From contig NZ_WRPK01000009.1 of assembly GCF_009755815.1 (NCBI RefSeq), forward strand, positions 62,001 to 126,000: a stretch of 64,000 nt of DNA, given 5' to 3'. A program made the position numbers and the translations under genes. Every line of letters starts with the position of its first letter. Position 1 is the stretch's first letter. This document shows, one piece after another, positions 25,009-33,866 of this stretch. A model generated the notes under the pieces. It was not told the DNA's origin and made no database searches. It saw nothing but the letters and a program-made list of their open reading frames with translations. Source of the DNA: Flavisphingomonas formosensis. Lineage in GTDB: Bacteria > Pseudomonadota > Alphaproteobacteria > Sphingomonadales > Sphingomonadaceae.

Positions 25009-26250
25009 ATGGCCTTGGCAAGCGAGATTGTCACGAATCCCGAAAATGAGTGGCGCCTCAACGCGCCCGAGGTGAAGGGCTGGAAGCACGGCGTTCGTGC
25101 AGGTGCGGACAAATATTTCATCGTGTCGTGCGACACGCATCTGATGCCGCCGGTGACGCTGTTCCGCGACCGGCTTGATCCCAAATGGCACGCGCTGCTG
25201 CCGCGCATCGAGAAGCGCGACGATGGCGAGCGTTACATCATCATGCCGGGCGCGCGACCCGAGCGGCTGATCGATTTCAAGTTCGAGGGCGAGGATCTGC
25301 TCCGCTCCAAGGCGGGCGGCGATTCGATGGCGGTCAGCGGCGAGGGGTCGGAGGTCAGCCTGCAGCGCATCGCCGACCAGGAAGCGGACGGCGTCGATGC
25401 CGAGGTGATCTTCCCCAACGGCCCCGCGCTGCTGATGTGGTCGGCCGCCAACAACGAATTCGTCAGCGCCCAGTGCAGCGTCTGGAACGACTGGGCGTGG
25501 GAGGTGTGCGAGCCCTATAAGGACCGCTGCATGCCGGCCGCTGCGCTCTGCACCGCGGACATCGACCTCGCGATCGCCGAGATCGAACGCGTCGCCAAGA
25601 AGGGCATGCGCGTGCTCACCTTGCCCTGCAAGCCGATCTGGGGCGAGCATGACGTGAGCCACATCAACTATAATCTGCCCGTCTTCGATCGGATGTGGGC
25701 AGCGATCCAGGATCATGACCTGGCGATTACCTATCATGTCTCGACCGGCAAGGATCCGCGCGCGGCGCGCGGCAATGGCGGCGCGATCATCAACTATGTC
25801 GTCCACTCGCTGGCACCGACGATCGAGCCGATCGTCAGCATGTGCTCCTCGGGCGTGTTCGAGCGCTTCCCGAAGCTGCGCGTCGCGACGATCGAGGCGG
25901 ACGCCGGCTGGGTGCCGTGGATGATGCAGAAGATGGACGAGGCCTATCTCAAGCATCATTTCTGGGTTCGCCCCAAGCTCAAGAACCTGCCGAGCGATTA
26001 TTATCGCTCGAACTGCTACGCCTCGTTCGGCGAGGATCGCGCCGCGCTCCAGCTCATCGAGAGCTTCGGCCTCCAGGATTGCTTCATGTGGGCGAACGAC
26101 TATCCCCATCACGAAGGATCCTGGCCGCATTCGGCGCAGGCGATCGAGCGGACCTTCGGCGACATCGTCAGCGAGGATACCCGCGCCAAGCTGCTCGGCC
26201 TCAACGCCGCACGCTGCTTCGGCTTCGACATTCCCGCCAAATATCGCTGA
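25009..26250 (+). CDS. amidohydrolase-2 family metal-dependent hydrolase or decarboxylase
   Basis: 413 residues; GGAGAGAGG precedes the ATG. Metal-site candidates are Asp42 and His44 (SCDTHLMPP), His in ITYHVSTGKDP, Glu in ATIEADAGWVPWM and Asp in MWANDYPHHEGSWPHS. The last pattern marks amidohydrolase-2 (ACMSD-like) enzymes. These decarboxylate or hydrolyse cyclic and beta-keto acids with a single metal ion. A NIPSNAP-like gene and an EthD gene follow on the same strand. A likely regulated promoter lies just upstream, so this may be the first gene of a three-gene unit. Confidence 0.9.
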   Translation: MALASEIVTNPENEWRLNAPEVKGWKHGVRAGADKYFIVSCDTHLMPPVTLFRDRLDPKWHALLPRIEKRDDGERYIIMPGARPERLIDFKFEGEDLLRSKAGGDSMAVSGEGSEVSLQRIADQEADGVDAEVIFPNGPALLMWSAANNEFVSAQCSVWNDWAWEVCEPYKDRCMPAAALCTADIDLAIAEIERVAKKGMRVLTLPCKPIWGEHDVSHINYNLPVFDRMWAAIQDHDLAITYHVSTGKDPRAARGNGGAIINYVVHSLAPTIEPIVSMCSSGVFERFPKLRVATIEADAGWVPWMMQKMDEAYLKHHFWVRPKLKNLPSDYYRSNCYASFGEDRAALQLIESFGLQDCFMWANDYPHHEGSWPHSAQAIERTFGDIVSEDTRAKLLGLNAARCFGFDIPAKYR

Positions 26251-26256
26251 CCGGGG

Positions 26257-26277
26257 CGGGCGGGTGTCCCCCGCCCG
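26257..26277 (+). terminator. GC-rich hairpin after the amidohydrolase gene
   Basis: CGGGCGGG, loop TGTCC and CCCGCCCG form a perfect 8-bp stem seven bases after the stop codon. There is no U-tract, so it may pause, protect the 3' end or end only part of the transcripts. Confidence 0.45.
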
Positions 26278-26364
26278 TGCGTCTTCAGGCAAGCCGCGGA
26301 TATCGGGCCGGCATGTCTTCTCTATCCATCCATGGCCATAGTCTCCGAAACGACGGAGAAAGCC

Positions 26365-26676
26365 ATGGGCGCCTACTATATCCAGACAGATGTCCTGCTG
26401 AAGCTCGGCCGAAATGAGGGTTATGCCGAGATGATGGAGAAACTGGTTCCGACCATGGCGAGCCATGGCTGGAAACTGATAATGGCCTTGCAACCGATGG
26501 TCGGCGATTTTCGTAAGCTGACGCATCTCTGGGAAGTCGACGCGTTCGACGACATCCGCCGTGGGCTGGAGGCCTGCGCCGCCGATCCCGAGGTGCAGGC
26601 GATCCTCGCGCCGATGCCCGATTTGCTCGAAACCGAGGCACTGACCGTGATGGTCAAGACGCCCTACGCCCCCTGA
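26365..26676 (+). CDS. NIPSNAP-like small protein
   Basis: 103 residues from the ATG at 26365 (GGAGAAAGCC upstream); a longer frame to 26332 lacks a ribosome site. YIQTDVLLKLGRNEGY, MEKLVPTMASHGWKLI and LTHLWEVDAFDDIRRGLEA match the NIPSNAP/dimeric alpha-beta-barrel pattern. The function is unknown. It lies 18 bp before an EthD-like gene, and the two probably have related folds. Confidence 0.72.
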   Translation: MGAYYIQTDVLLKLGRNEGYAEMMEKLVPTMASHGWKLIMALQPMVGDFRKLTHLWEVDAFDDIRRGLEACAADPEVQAILAPMPDLLETEALTVMVKTPYAP

Positions 26677-26694
26677 AGCACAGGAGCAGCTTCG

Positions 26695-27060
26695 ATGGTC
26701 AAGATCGTGATCCTCATCAAGAAGAAACCGGGGATGAGCCGCGAGGATTTCATCCACCATTATGAGACCAGCCATGCGGTGATGGGCAAGCGGATGCTCG
26801 GCCATCTCTGGGTGAAATATGTGCGCAACTATCCCAAGGCGCTGATGGAATATCAGCCGGAGGAGACCAGCGTCGACGACAGCTATGACGCGGTGACCGA
26901 AATCTGGCTGAAGGATGAAGCGGCGATGGAGGAAATGGGTCGCATCATCAACGATCCCGAGAATAACAAGCTGATCCTCGAGGACGAGGAGAAGTTCCAG
27001 GATCGCTTGAAGACGCGGCTGTTGATCGTCGAAGAGGTGGAAAACGGCACGACGTTGTAG
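26695..27060 (+). CDS. EthD domain protein
   Basis: 121 residues, close paralogue of 15036-15425: both share MVKI start, HYE(S/T)SH, GHL, YVRNYP and a Tyr-Asp before a TE(M/I) strand. Conserved His in HYETSHAVMGKRM is kept. AGGAGCAGCTTCG precedes the ATG. The two EthD copies sit next to different enzymes (ligase; amidohydrolase), so they may serve parallel routes. Confidence 0.87.
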   Translation: MVKIVILIKKKPGMSREDFIHHYETSHAVMGKRMLGHLWVKYVRNYPKALMEYQPEETSVDDSYDAVTEIWLKDEAAMEEMGRIINDPENNKLILEDEEKFQDRLKTRLLIVEEVENGTTL

Positions 27061-27068
27061 CTTCTCAA

Positions 27069-27090
27069 ATCCTCCCCCTCTCGGGAGGAT
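27069..27090. terminator. bidirectional hairpin between convergent genes
   Basis: ATCCTCCC and GGGAGGAT form a perfect 8-bp stem with a 6-base loop. It sits between the EthD stop (27060) and the end of the LLM gene (27100), so it can serve both strands. Confidence 0.55.
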
Positions 27091-27099
27091 GAAGAAGGC

Positions 27100-27987
27100 T
27101 CATCCCTCCAACGGAAAATGTCGGAGGACCTTCTCGGCAAAATCGTCCCAATAGGCTTTCTTCTCGTCGAGCGTCGAACGGCGGCCCAGGGTGAAGAAGG
27201 CGGGCAGCAGCAGGATCGCGGTGACGCCCATATCCTCGGCGCGGCGGAAGAGATCGATGTCCCACGCGTCCTTCAGCACCATCACCACCTCGAACGGAAG
27301 ATGGTCGCGCCCGGCCTCGCGGCGCATCTCGTCAAGCTTTGCGATCAGCGGCGGCATGTCCGCGACCTGGTTGCCTTGATCCATCCAGCCGTCGCCCAGC
27401 CGCGCGGCGCGGCGCATCACTGCCTCGCTGCCGCCCGCGGGGATGATCGGGATGTGGCCGGGGGCCGGCAGGGAGCGCAGGCGCGGGAAGGAGAAGAACT
27501 CGCCCTGATGCTCGACGATCTCGCCGGACCAGAGCTTGCGCAGCACCGCGATCATCTCGTCGGTGCGGCGTCCGCGCGTGTGGAAATCGACGCCGTAGAC
27601 GTCGCATTCCTCCTTCATCCAGCCGACCGCGGGGCAGATGCGCAAACGGCCTGGCGCCAGCGTCGCGAGCGTGCCGGTCGCCTTGGCGATGTCGATAGGG
27701 TTACGCGGCGGCATGATGAAGATGCTCTGCATCAGCTTCACGCGCTTCGTGCTCGCGGCGATCATGCCGAGCGCCACCCATGGATCGGGAAAGGACCAAA
27801 GCTGCTCGATCGTGAAGAAGGGTTTGCCGTCGGCGCCCTTTGAGCCGGGATAATGCGAGTCGATCCGTTCGGGAATGAAGAGATGATCCGACATGCCGAT
27901 TGCGTCGAAACCGATTTCCTCGCAATGGCGCGCGGCGTCGATCAGCTGCTCGTCCTCGGTGAATGCCAGCAGGTTCCAGAACTTCAT
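27100..27987 (-). CDS. LLM-class flavin-dependent oxidoreductase
   Basis: 295 residues from the ATG at 27987, with GGAGAGGCGG upstream; the longer frame to 28083 is not needed. MKFWNLLAFTEDEQLIDAAR, FDAIGMSDHLFIPE, MQSIFIMPPRNPI, GWMKEECDVYGVDF, IPIIPAGGS and LGDGWMDQG match luciferase-like F420 or FMN-dependent enzymes of the TIGR03617/TIGR03619 type. It may be a monooxygenase or dehydrogenase; which flavin it uses cannot be told. It is transcribed alone and convergently with the EthD gene. Confidence 0.88.
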   Translation of the reverse strand: MKFWNLLAFTEDEQLIDAARHCEEIGFDAIGMSDHLFIPERIDSHYPGSKGADGKPFFTIEQLWSFPDPWVALGMIAASTKRVKLMQSIFIMPPRNPIDIAKATGTLATLAPGRLRICPAVGWMKEECDVYGVDFHTRGRRTDEMIAVLRKLWSGEIVEHQGEFFSFPRLRSLPAPGHIPIIPAGGSEAVMRRAARLGDGWMDQGNQVADMPPLIAKLDEMRREAGRDHLPFEVVMVLKDAWDIDLFRRAEDMGVTAILLLPAFFTLGRRSTLDEKKAYWDDFAEKVLRHFPLEG

Positions 27988-28332
27988 CGGCCCGCCTCTC
28001 CGTGCTTTCCGTCGCAGGATCGTAGCGGCGAATGGGGTGCTGCACCGTTCCTGGGGCGTGATCGGAGATGATCGGGGCTGCACCGCCTCTTCATGGCTGC
28101 GGGCGGCGATAATGCGGAGTGCCTACCGAGGCAAAGGCGCGAGCCGCAAGGATGCTAGTCTCATCGAAACGGCTGCAAGGTTCACGTAGCGGTTCTTTCG
28201 TCATCCCGACGAAAGTCGGAATCCATTAGCCGCAGCGTTGCCGATAAGGCGCAACGCTGCGGCTAATGGATCCCGGATCAAGTCCGGGATGACTAAGAAG
28301 AAGCATGCCGTTGCCAAAACAGGCGGGGGAGC
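27988..28332. other. divergent intergenic region with palindromic repeat
   Basis: This 345-bp gap lies between the LLM gene (-) and an SDR gene (+). It holds repeat copy C (28199-28293). The left part carries no ORF with a ribosome site and no visible RNA gene. GGGGGAGC just before 28333 is the SDR ribosome site. Confidence 0.4.
28199..28293. repeat. three-hairpin palindromic repeat, copy C
   Basis: This is the cleanest copy. CCGAC-GAAA-GTCGG comes first, then a perfect 18-bp central stem (CATTAGCCGCAGCGTTGC with its complement), then ATCCCGGA-TCAAG-TCCGGGAT. It ends in GGATGAC and lies 39 bp upstream of an SDR gene. Confidence 0.85.
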
Positions 28333-29148
28333 ATGCATGACGAAACCCGAACAGGCGCGGACGGCACGATGATTTCCTCCATCGCATCCCTGTTCGACCT
28401 CACGGGCCGCACCGCGATCGTCACCGCCGCGGGGCAGGGCATGGGCCTCGGCATCGCCAGGCGGCTGGCCGAGGCGGGCGCCAACGTCGTCGTGTCGCAC
28501 CGCCATCGCGATGCCGCCGAGGCGGTCGCCGAAGAACTGCGGGGGCTCGGCGTCGGCGCGGTGGCCGCGCTGGCCGACGTCACCGATCTCGCCGCGCTCG
28601 ATCGCACGGTGGCGACGGCGCTGGAGGCGTTCGGCCGCATCGACATCCTCGTCAACAATGCGGGCGGGATGCATCCCTTCACGCCCTTCCTCGAGGTCAC
28701 GCCGGAGACCTGGCAGGCGACCACCGAGCGCAACCTCAAGGGCACTTACTTCCTGACGCAGAAGGTGGCGAAGGCGATGATCGCGGCGGATATCCGCGGC
28801 CGCATCGTCAACATCGCGTCCACCGCCGCATTTAAGCCCGATTTCCAGCTCGCCGCCTATAATGCCGCGAAGGCGGGGGTCGTGTCGCTCGCGCGTTCGC
28901 TCTGCACGGAGCTCGCCCCCCACGGCATAGTGATCAACACCGTCGTGCCCGGCCCGATCCGCACCACTGCGACCGAGCCGGTCTATGCCGACCCGCAGAT
29001 CGCCGCGATGGTGCGCGAGCGCGTGCCACTGGGCGGCCCGGGCAGCCCCGAGGATATCGGCAACGCCGTGCTGTTCTGCGCGAGCGATGCCGCCGGCCAC
29101 ATGACCGGCAGCATGATCGTGATCGATGGCGGCTTCATGTGGTCGTGA
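28333..29148 (+). CDS. SDR family NAD(P)-dependent oxidoreductase
   Basis: 271 residues from the ATG at 28333; an alternative start is MISSIASLFDL at 28369. The cofactor loop TAAGQGMG departs slightly from TGxxxGxG. NNAGG and the catalytic Ser163, Tyr176 and Lys180 (IASTAAFKPDFQLAAYNAAK) are intact. It ends in GGFMWS like many 3-ketoacyl reductases and hydroxysteroid or terpene-alcohol dehydrogenases. A striking 32-bp-stem hairpin follows the stop. Confidence 0.9.
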   Translation: MHDETRTGADGTMISSIASLFDLTGRTAIVTAAGQGMGLGIARRLAEAGANVVVSHRHRDAAEAVAEELRGLGVGAVAALADVTDLAALDRTVATALEAFGRIDILVNNAGGMHPFTPFLEVTPETWQATTERNLKGTYFLTQKVAKAMIAADIRGRIVNIASTAAFKPDFQLAAYNAAKAGVVSLARSLCTELAPHGIVINTVVPGPIRTTATEPVYADPQIAAMVRERVPLGGPGSPEDIGNAVLFCASDAAGHMTGSMIVIDGGFMWS

Positions 29149-29161
29149 AAGTCTGTTTGGA

Positions 29162-29180
29162 AAGTCGCCTCTGGCGACTT
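29162..29180. repeat. short perfect hairpin
   Basis: AAGTCGCC, loop TCT and GGCGACTT form an 8-bp stem 14 bases after the SDR stop. It stands directly before the long hairpin at 29183-29260. Confidence 0.6.
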
Positions 29181-29182
29181 CG

Positions 29183-29260
29183 GCACCGGCCCGCACCCCC
29201 ACCCGACCTCCCAATCAGGTTACGCTCGTTGGGAGGTCGGGTGGGTGTGCGGGCCGGTGC
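29183..29260. repeat. very long stem-loop (32-bp arms)
   Basis: The left arm 29183-29214 (GCACCGGCCCGCAC...CTCCCAA) and right arm 29229-29260 (TTGGGAGG...CCGGTGC) pair at 31 of 32 positions around a 14-base loop. It lies between the SDR stop and the ATG at 29310. Such a stem is far longer than a terminator needs and could block transcription, protect mRNA or be a mobile palindromic element. Confidence 0.8.
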
Positions 29261-29309
29261 AGCGCTTTTCAAAAAGGCCCTGGAAGGCCCGGAAAAGAAG
29301 GAAGAGGAT

Positions 29310-29849
29310 ATGACCGAAGCGGAAGAGCAGGCGCTGCGCGATTTGCTCGACAAGGAGGCGATCCGCGAGGCCTCGCTGCGCTACACCCGTGGAATAGACC
29401 GGCATGACGACGCGCTGATGGCACAGGCCTATCATCCCGACGCGACCGATGACCACGGTGCCTATGTCGGCGATCCGGCCGGGTTCATCGCCCACGCCAA
29501 GGGCACCCATTCGCGCAATTGGGCGGCGCATCACCATTATATCATGAACCAGTCGATCGACCTCGACGGCGACACCGCGCATGTCGAGACCTATTTCCTG
29601 GCGACCTTGCGGCGCAAGAGCGGGCCGGTCGACATGGTCGGCGGCCGCTATATCGACCGGTTCGAAAAGCGCGACGGGCGTTGGGCGGTGGCGGATCGCG
29701 CCTGCCTGGTCGAGTGGAACGGAGCGCTCGACGCGACCGAGACGACGATGGACCCCGACCTGTTCCTGCGAGGCACGTGGGACACGCAGGACATCTCCTA
29801 CATGCGGCCGCTCAGGCTCGACCGCCCGCATCGCGATCTCGCCTTCTGA
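29310..29849 (+). CDS. SnoaL-like/NTF2-fold protein
   Basis: 179 residues from the ATG at 29310 (GGAAGAGG upstream). The frame is open upstream through the long hairpin, but that sequence is repeat, so it is excluded. LLDKEAIREASLRYTRGID, DDALMAQAYHPDATDDHG, AAHHHYIMNQSIDLDGD and HVETYFLATLRR are SnoaL-4 elements. It overlaps the quinohaemoprotein gene (TGATG), so it may act just before or after alcohol oxidation. Confidence 0.86.
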   Translation: MTEAEEQALRDLLDKEAIREASLRYTRGIDRHDDALMAQAYHPDATDDHGAYVGDPAGFIAHAKGTHSRNWAAHHHYIMNQSIDLDGDTAHVETYFLATLRRKSGPVDMVGGRYIDRFEKRDGRWAVADRACLVEWNGALDATETTMDPDLFLRGTWDTQDISYMRPLRLDRPHRDLAF

Positions 29850-31948
29850 TGCGCGCGCGAGTTCGGACAGGCGGCCGCGTGGCGCTGGCCTGCGCACTGG
29901 CCTTGGCGATCGCGGCGGGCGCACGCTCGGGCGTCCCGGCGATGAGCGCCGCCGCGCGCCTCGGCGACGACAGCGGGGGCGATGACTGGGCTGGTTTCGG
30001 CCGCACCTATGGCGAGCAGCATTACAGCCCGCTCGCCGAAATCAACCGCGACACGGTGGGCAAGCTCGGTCTAGCCTGGTCGCTCGATCTGCCCGAGAAT
30101 AATCCGATCGCCGCGCCCGTCGCGATCGGCGGCATACTCTATGTCGCGAGCGGCTATACCAAGGTCAGCGCGATCGATCCGGTGCAGGGGCGGGTGCTCT
30201 GGTCCTATGACGCGCATGTCGCCGATCAGCCGGCGGCGAAGATCAAGATGCGCAACGGCTGGGGCATACGCGGCCTCGCCTGGTGGGATGGGCGGCTGTT
30301 CGTGGGCACGCAGGACGGTCGGCTCGTTGCGCTCGATGCGGCCAGCGGGCGCGAGATGTGGAGCGCGATGACGGTGGGCGCGGACGACGTCCGCTTCATC
30401 AGCGGCCCGCCGCGCGTGTTCGACGGCAAGGTGATCATCGGTCATGGTGGGGCGGACATCGGCGCGACGCGCGGCTATGTCACCGCCTATGATACGGCGA
30501 CGGGCAAGCAGCTCTGGCGCTTCTACACCGTGCCCGGCAACCCTGCGGATGGGTTCGAGGACGAGACGCAGCGGCGCATCGCGAAGACCTGGACGGGCGA
30601 ATGGTGGAAGTTCGGTGGCGGCGGCACGGCATGGAACGCCTTCGCCTATGATCCGGAAACCGACATCGTCTTCGTCGGCACCGGCAATGGCGGCCCGTGG
30701 AACCAGAAGATCCGCAGCCCCGGCGGCGGCGACAACCTCTTCCTCTGCTCGATCGTCGCGCTCGATGCCAAGACAGGGCGCTACAAATGGCATTATCAGG
30801 TCAATCCCGGCGAGACCTGGGACTATAATGCCGCGATGGACATACAGTTCGCGGACCTCGTCATCGACGGCAAGCCGCGCAAGGTGTTGATGCAGGCGCC
30901 GAAGAACGGCTTTTTCTATGTGATCGACCGGATCACCGGCAAGCTGATCTCGGCCGAGCCCTTCGCCAAGGTGACATGGGCGAGCCGGATCGATCCCGTT
31001 ACCGGCCGGCCTGTGGAAACGCCGGGCGCGCGCTATCCCAATGGATCGACCTTCGAGATGTGGCCGAGCCCGGAGGGTGCACACAACTGGCTGCCGATGG
31101 CGTTCAGCCCTGAGACGCGGCTGGTCTACATCCCGACGCTGGAGATGGGCGCCACCTATTCGGATGCGGGGATCGACCTCAAAAACTGGCATTGGGTGCC
31201 GGGCGGGATCAACGACAATGGCGTGAAGGTCGCGATCACGCCTGATCGCATCGGCCAGAGCGCCCTGCTCGCCTGGGATCCGGTGCGCCAGCGCGCGGCG
31301 TGGCGGGTGCCGACCGCCGGGCTGTGGAGCGGCGGCGCGATGGCGACCGCGGGTGGCCTGGTGTTCCAGGGCCAGGTCGACGGCAAGTTTCTGGCTTATG
31401 ACGCGCGCGACGGGCGGCGGCTATGGTCCTTCGCTGCCGGCGCCGCGGTGCAGGCGCCGCCGATCAGCTATCGGGCGGGCGGGCAGCAATATATCACGGT
31501 GCTGAGCGGCACCGGATCGAGCGGGGCGATGTTCGGCGGGCCTGCCGCAAAATTCGGCTGGGAGGCGCGCAGCCAGCCGCGGCGCATCCTGACCTTCCGG
31601 CTCGGCGGCACGGCGACGGTGCCCGCCGCACCGCAGCCCTATCGGCCCGTGGCGAACGCGGATCCGGACTATCGGCCTGATCCGCAGCAGACGGCTGCCG
31701 GCATGATCGTCTATCATCAGCAATGCCACATCTGCCACGGGGTGGGCGCGGTCGCTGCCGGCATCGCACCGGACCTGCGCGCGTCCCTGGTGCCGCAATC
31801 GGCAGAGGCGTTCGATGCCATCGTCCGCCAGGGTGGGTTGATGGAGCGCGGCATGCCGAGCTTCGGCCAGCTCAGCGAGGCACAGGTCATGGCGATCCGG
31901 CAATATCTGCGGAGCCGCGCCCGCGACTTGGCGGAGGGACGGCCGTGA
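29849..31948 (+). CDS. PQQ-dependent alcohol dehydrogenase with C-terminal cytochrome c (quinohaemoprotein)
   Basis: 699 residues from the ATG at 29849, overlapping the previous stop. An N-terminal signal peptide (RVALACALALAIAAGARSG) sends it to the periplasm. The eight-bladed propeller shows repeated tryptophan-docking motifs (GRVLWSYDA, GREMWSAM, GKQLWRFYT, GRYKWHYQ). The candidate catalytic Asp lies in NPGETWDYNAAMD. Haem c binds at CHICH (626-630) with Met669 in GMPSF as possible axial ligand. The adjacent Cys-Cys pair usual in quinoprotein alcohol dehydrogenases is absent. It should oxidise alcohols and pass electrons through its haem. A VOC gene follows with a TGATG overlap. Confidence 0.92.
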   Translation: MRARVRTGGRVALACALALAIAAGARSGVPAMSAAARLGDDSGGDDWAGFGRTYGEQHYSPLAEINRDTVGKLGLAWSLDLPENNPIAAPVAIGGILYVASGYTKVSAIDPVQGRVLWSYDAHVADQPAAKIKMRNGWGIRGLAWWDGRLFVGTQDGRLVALDAASGREMWSAMTVGADDVRFISGPPRVFDGKVIIGHGGADIGATRGYVTAYDTATGKQLWRFYTVPGNPADGFEDETQRRIAKTWTGEWWKFGGGGTAWNAFAYDPETDIVFVGTGNGGPWNQKIRSPGGGDNLFLCSIVALDAKTGRYKWHYQVNPGETWDYNAAMDIQFADLVIDGKPRKVLMQAPKNGFFYVIDRITGKLISAEPFAKVTWASRIDPVTGRPVETPGARYPNGSTFEMWPSPEGAHNWLPMAFSPETRLVYIPTLEMGATYSDAGIDLKNWHWVPGGINDNGVKVAITPDRIGQSALLAWDPVRQRAAWRVPTAGLWSGGAMATAGGLVFQGQVDGKFLAYDARDGRRLWSFAAGAAVQAPPISYRAGGQQYITVLSGTGSSGAMFGGPAAKFGWEARSQPRRILTFRLGGTATVPAAPQPYRPVANADPDYRPDPQQTAAGMIVYHQQCHICHGVGAVAAGIAPDLRASLVPQSAEAFDAIVRQGGLMERGMPSFGQLSEAQVMAIRQYLRSRARDLAEGRP

Positions 31949-32469
31949 TGGCGCCGCTCGCCTTCTTTCAAGCCTCCTGGGTGGTGCGGGACATGGACGC
32001 CGCGATCCGCCGCTGGCAGAGCGTGAGCGGGGTCGGCCCTTTTTTCGTCAATCCCAATCCGGTGGTACGCGAGGGGCGCTATCGCGGTCAGCCTTCCGCG
32101 CCGAGCTATACGATCGCGCTCGCCCAATCGGGGCCGATCCAGATCGAGCTGATCGCGCAGCACGACGATCTGCCCTCGGTCTATCGCGACATCGGCGATC
32201 CCGGTCCGGCGGGTGCCTTCCATCACATGGCCTATTTCACAGACGATGCCGAGGGCGAGTTTGCGCGCTATGCGGCAATGGGCGCGCCCTTGCTGTTCGA
32301 CGGCTGGTTCGGCGACATGCGGCTCGGCTATGTCGATACGCGTGCCGATCTCGGCTTCATGGTCGAGGTGCTGGCGCATGATCCGGTGGTCGAACGCGTG
32401 TTCGCGCGGATCGCGGAGGCGGCGATCGGCTGGGACGGAAGTGATCCGGTACGGCCGTTTCCAGATTAA
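31948..32469 (+). CDS. VOC family protein
   Basis: 173 residues from the ATG at 31948 (TGATG overlap with the dehydrogenase). FFQASWVVRDMDAAIRRWQ, SYTIALAQSGPIQIELIAQ, GAFHHMAYFTDDAEGEFARY and DLGFMVEVLAHD match glyoxalase-4/methylmalonyl-CoA-epimerase-like proteins. His in FHHMAYF and Glu in MVEVL are likely metal ligands. Coupling with an alcohol dehydrogenase suggests action on the resulting carbonyl compound. Confidence 0.87.
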   Translation: MAPLAFFQASWVVRDMDAAIRRWQSVSGVGPFFVNPNPVVREGRYRGQPSAPSYTIALAQSGPIQIELIAQHDDLPSVYRDIGDPGPAGAFHHMAYFTDDAEGEFARYAAMGAPLLFDGWFGDMRLGYVDTRADLGFMVEVLAHDPVVERVFARIAEAAIGWDGSDPVRPFPD

Positions 32470-32487
32470 GATAGTAGCTCTTCTTTC

Positions 32488-32527
32488 CGTCATCCTGATG
32501 AAAGTCAGGATCAAGTCCGGAATGACG
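32488..32527. repeat. palindromic repeat, short form (copy D)
   Basis: CGTCATCCTGATGAAAGTCAGGAT runs straight into CAAGTCCGGAATGACG. The two outer parts of the full repeat are joined and the central stem is missing, a clean internal-deletion form. It lies between the VOC gene and the OYE gene. Confidence 0.75.
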
Positions 32528-32634
32528 AAGAAGAAACACACAGCCTGACATGTCGCATTGCAGTGACGGGCGCGGCGGTCGACGTGGCTTGGGTTAGAAA
32601 CTCCCACGCAAGGCATAAGCAGTGGAGTGCCGGA

Positions 32635-33840
32635 ATGACGATGGCGGAGCGCGCAATCCAGCCGCAGGGTGAACGCAGGTCGGCGGCAGGGCTGTTCACG
32701 CCGTTCAGGCTCAAGGGACTGACGCTTGCAAACCGGGTGGTTATGGCGCCGATGGGGCGCTGCTTCGCCGATCATGGCGTGCTGGCGCCCGGCTACGCCG
32801 ACTATTATCGGCGACGCGTCGAGGGTGGCGCCGCGCTGATCCTCGGCGAGGCGACGAGCATCTCCACCTCGGGCAGTTCGAACCCGACCAGCCCGGCTTT
32901 CTATGGCGAGGCCGCGATCGAGGCGTGGCGCGAGCCGGTCGCTGCGGTGCACCGCGCCGGCGGTTTCTTCATGCCGCAAATCTGGCATGCCGGCCTCGCC
33001 CGCTCGCCTGGATGCGAGCCTTATCCGCAGGTGCCGTCGATCGGCCCATCCGACTGGTACATCCCCAACACCGACGAGAAGCTGTGTCCTCGTCCGGGCC
33101 GTCGATACGGCGCGCCGATGACCGAGGCCGAGATCGAGGCAGTCGTTCGCCACTATGGCGATGCGGCCGAGGCGGCGCAGCGGATCGGCTGCGACGGCGT
33201 CGAGATTCATGGCGCGCACGGCTATCTGATCGACCAGTTCTTCTGGCCGACGATGAACCAGCGCACCGATCGCTATAACGGCACGATGCGCGATCGCGCG
33301 CGCTTCGCCGCTGAGGTGGTGGCGGAGGTTCGCCGGCGCACGAGGCCGGACTTTCCGATCCTGTTCCGCTTCTCGCAGTGGAAACTGCAGGATTATGACG
33401 CAAAAACGGTCGAGACGCCGGACGATCTTGCCCAGCTCGTCGAGACGCTGGCGGATGCCGGGGCGGACCTGTTCCACGTCTCGGTCCGCCGCTTCTGGGA
33501 GCCCGCTTTCGAGGGGAGCGACCTCACTTTGTGCGGCTGGACGCGCAAGCTCTCCGGCCTGCCGACTATGACGGTGGGATCGATCACGTTAGATCAGCCG
33601 TTCGGTGTCGGCACCGACGATTATCAGGCGCATTTCCTCAAGGCGCAGGAACGCAAGCTCGATTATTCGAGCGTCGAGGGCATCGACCGGCTGATTGAGC
33701 TGTTCGATCGCGGCGAGTTCGACCTCGTTGCCGTTGGTCGCGCGATGATCGCAAATCCCGACTGGGCGACATTGGTGCGCGAGGATCGGCTGGACGAGCT
33801 CAAGCCCTATAGCCGGGACCTGCTCACCACTCTCGATTGA
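32635..33840 (+). CDS. NADH:flavin oxidoreductase (Old Yellow Enzyme family)
   Basis: 401 residues from the ATG at 32635 (GGAGTGCCGG upstream). LFTPFRLKGLTLANRVVMAP is the usual OYE start. The substrate pair lies in GVEIHGAHGYLIDQFFWP, then PILFRFSQWKLQD and FDLVAVGRAMIANPDW for FMN phosphate. It is a paralogue of the truncated gene at the left edge. The single-domain form without the NADH/Fe-S extension of 2,4-dienoyl-CoA reductase points to reduction of an enone or dienone by FMN. A gene of unknown role and an aldo/keto reductase follow. Confidence 0.93.
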   Translation: MTMAERAIQPQGERRSAAGLFTPFRLKGLTLANRVVMAPMGRCFADHGVLAPGYADYYRRRVEGGAALILGEATSISTSGSSNPTSPAFYGEAAIEAWREPVAAVHRAGGFFMPQIWHAGLARSPGCEPYPQVPSIGPSDWYIPNTDEKLCPRPGRRYGAPMTEAEIEAVVRHYGDAAEAAQRIGCDGVEIHGAHGYLIDQFFWPTMNQRTDRYNGTMRDRARFAAEVVAEVRRRTRPDFPILFRFSQWKLQDYDAKTVETPDDLAQLVETLADAGADLFHVSVRRFWEPAFEGSDLTLCGWTRKLSGLPTMTVGSITLDQPFGVGTDDYQAHFLKAQERKLDYSSVEGIDRLIELFDRGEFDLVAVGRAMIANPDWATLVREDRLDELKPYSRDLLTTLD

Positions 33841-33866
33841 ACCATCACGACAAGGGAGAGCCCGAA

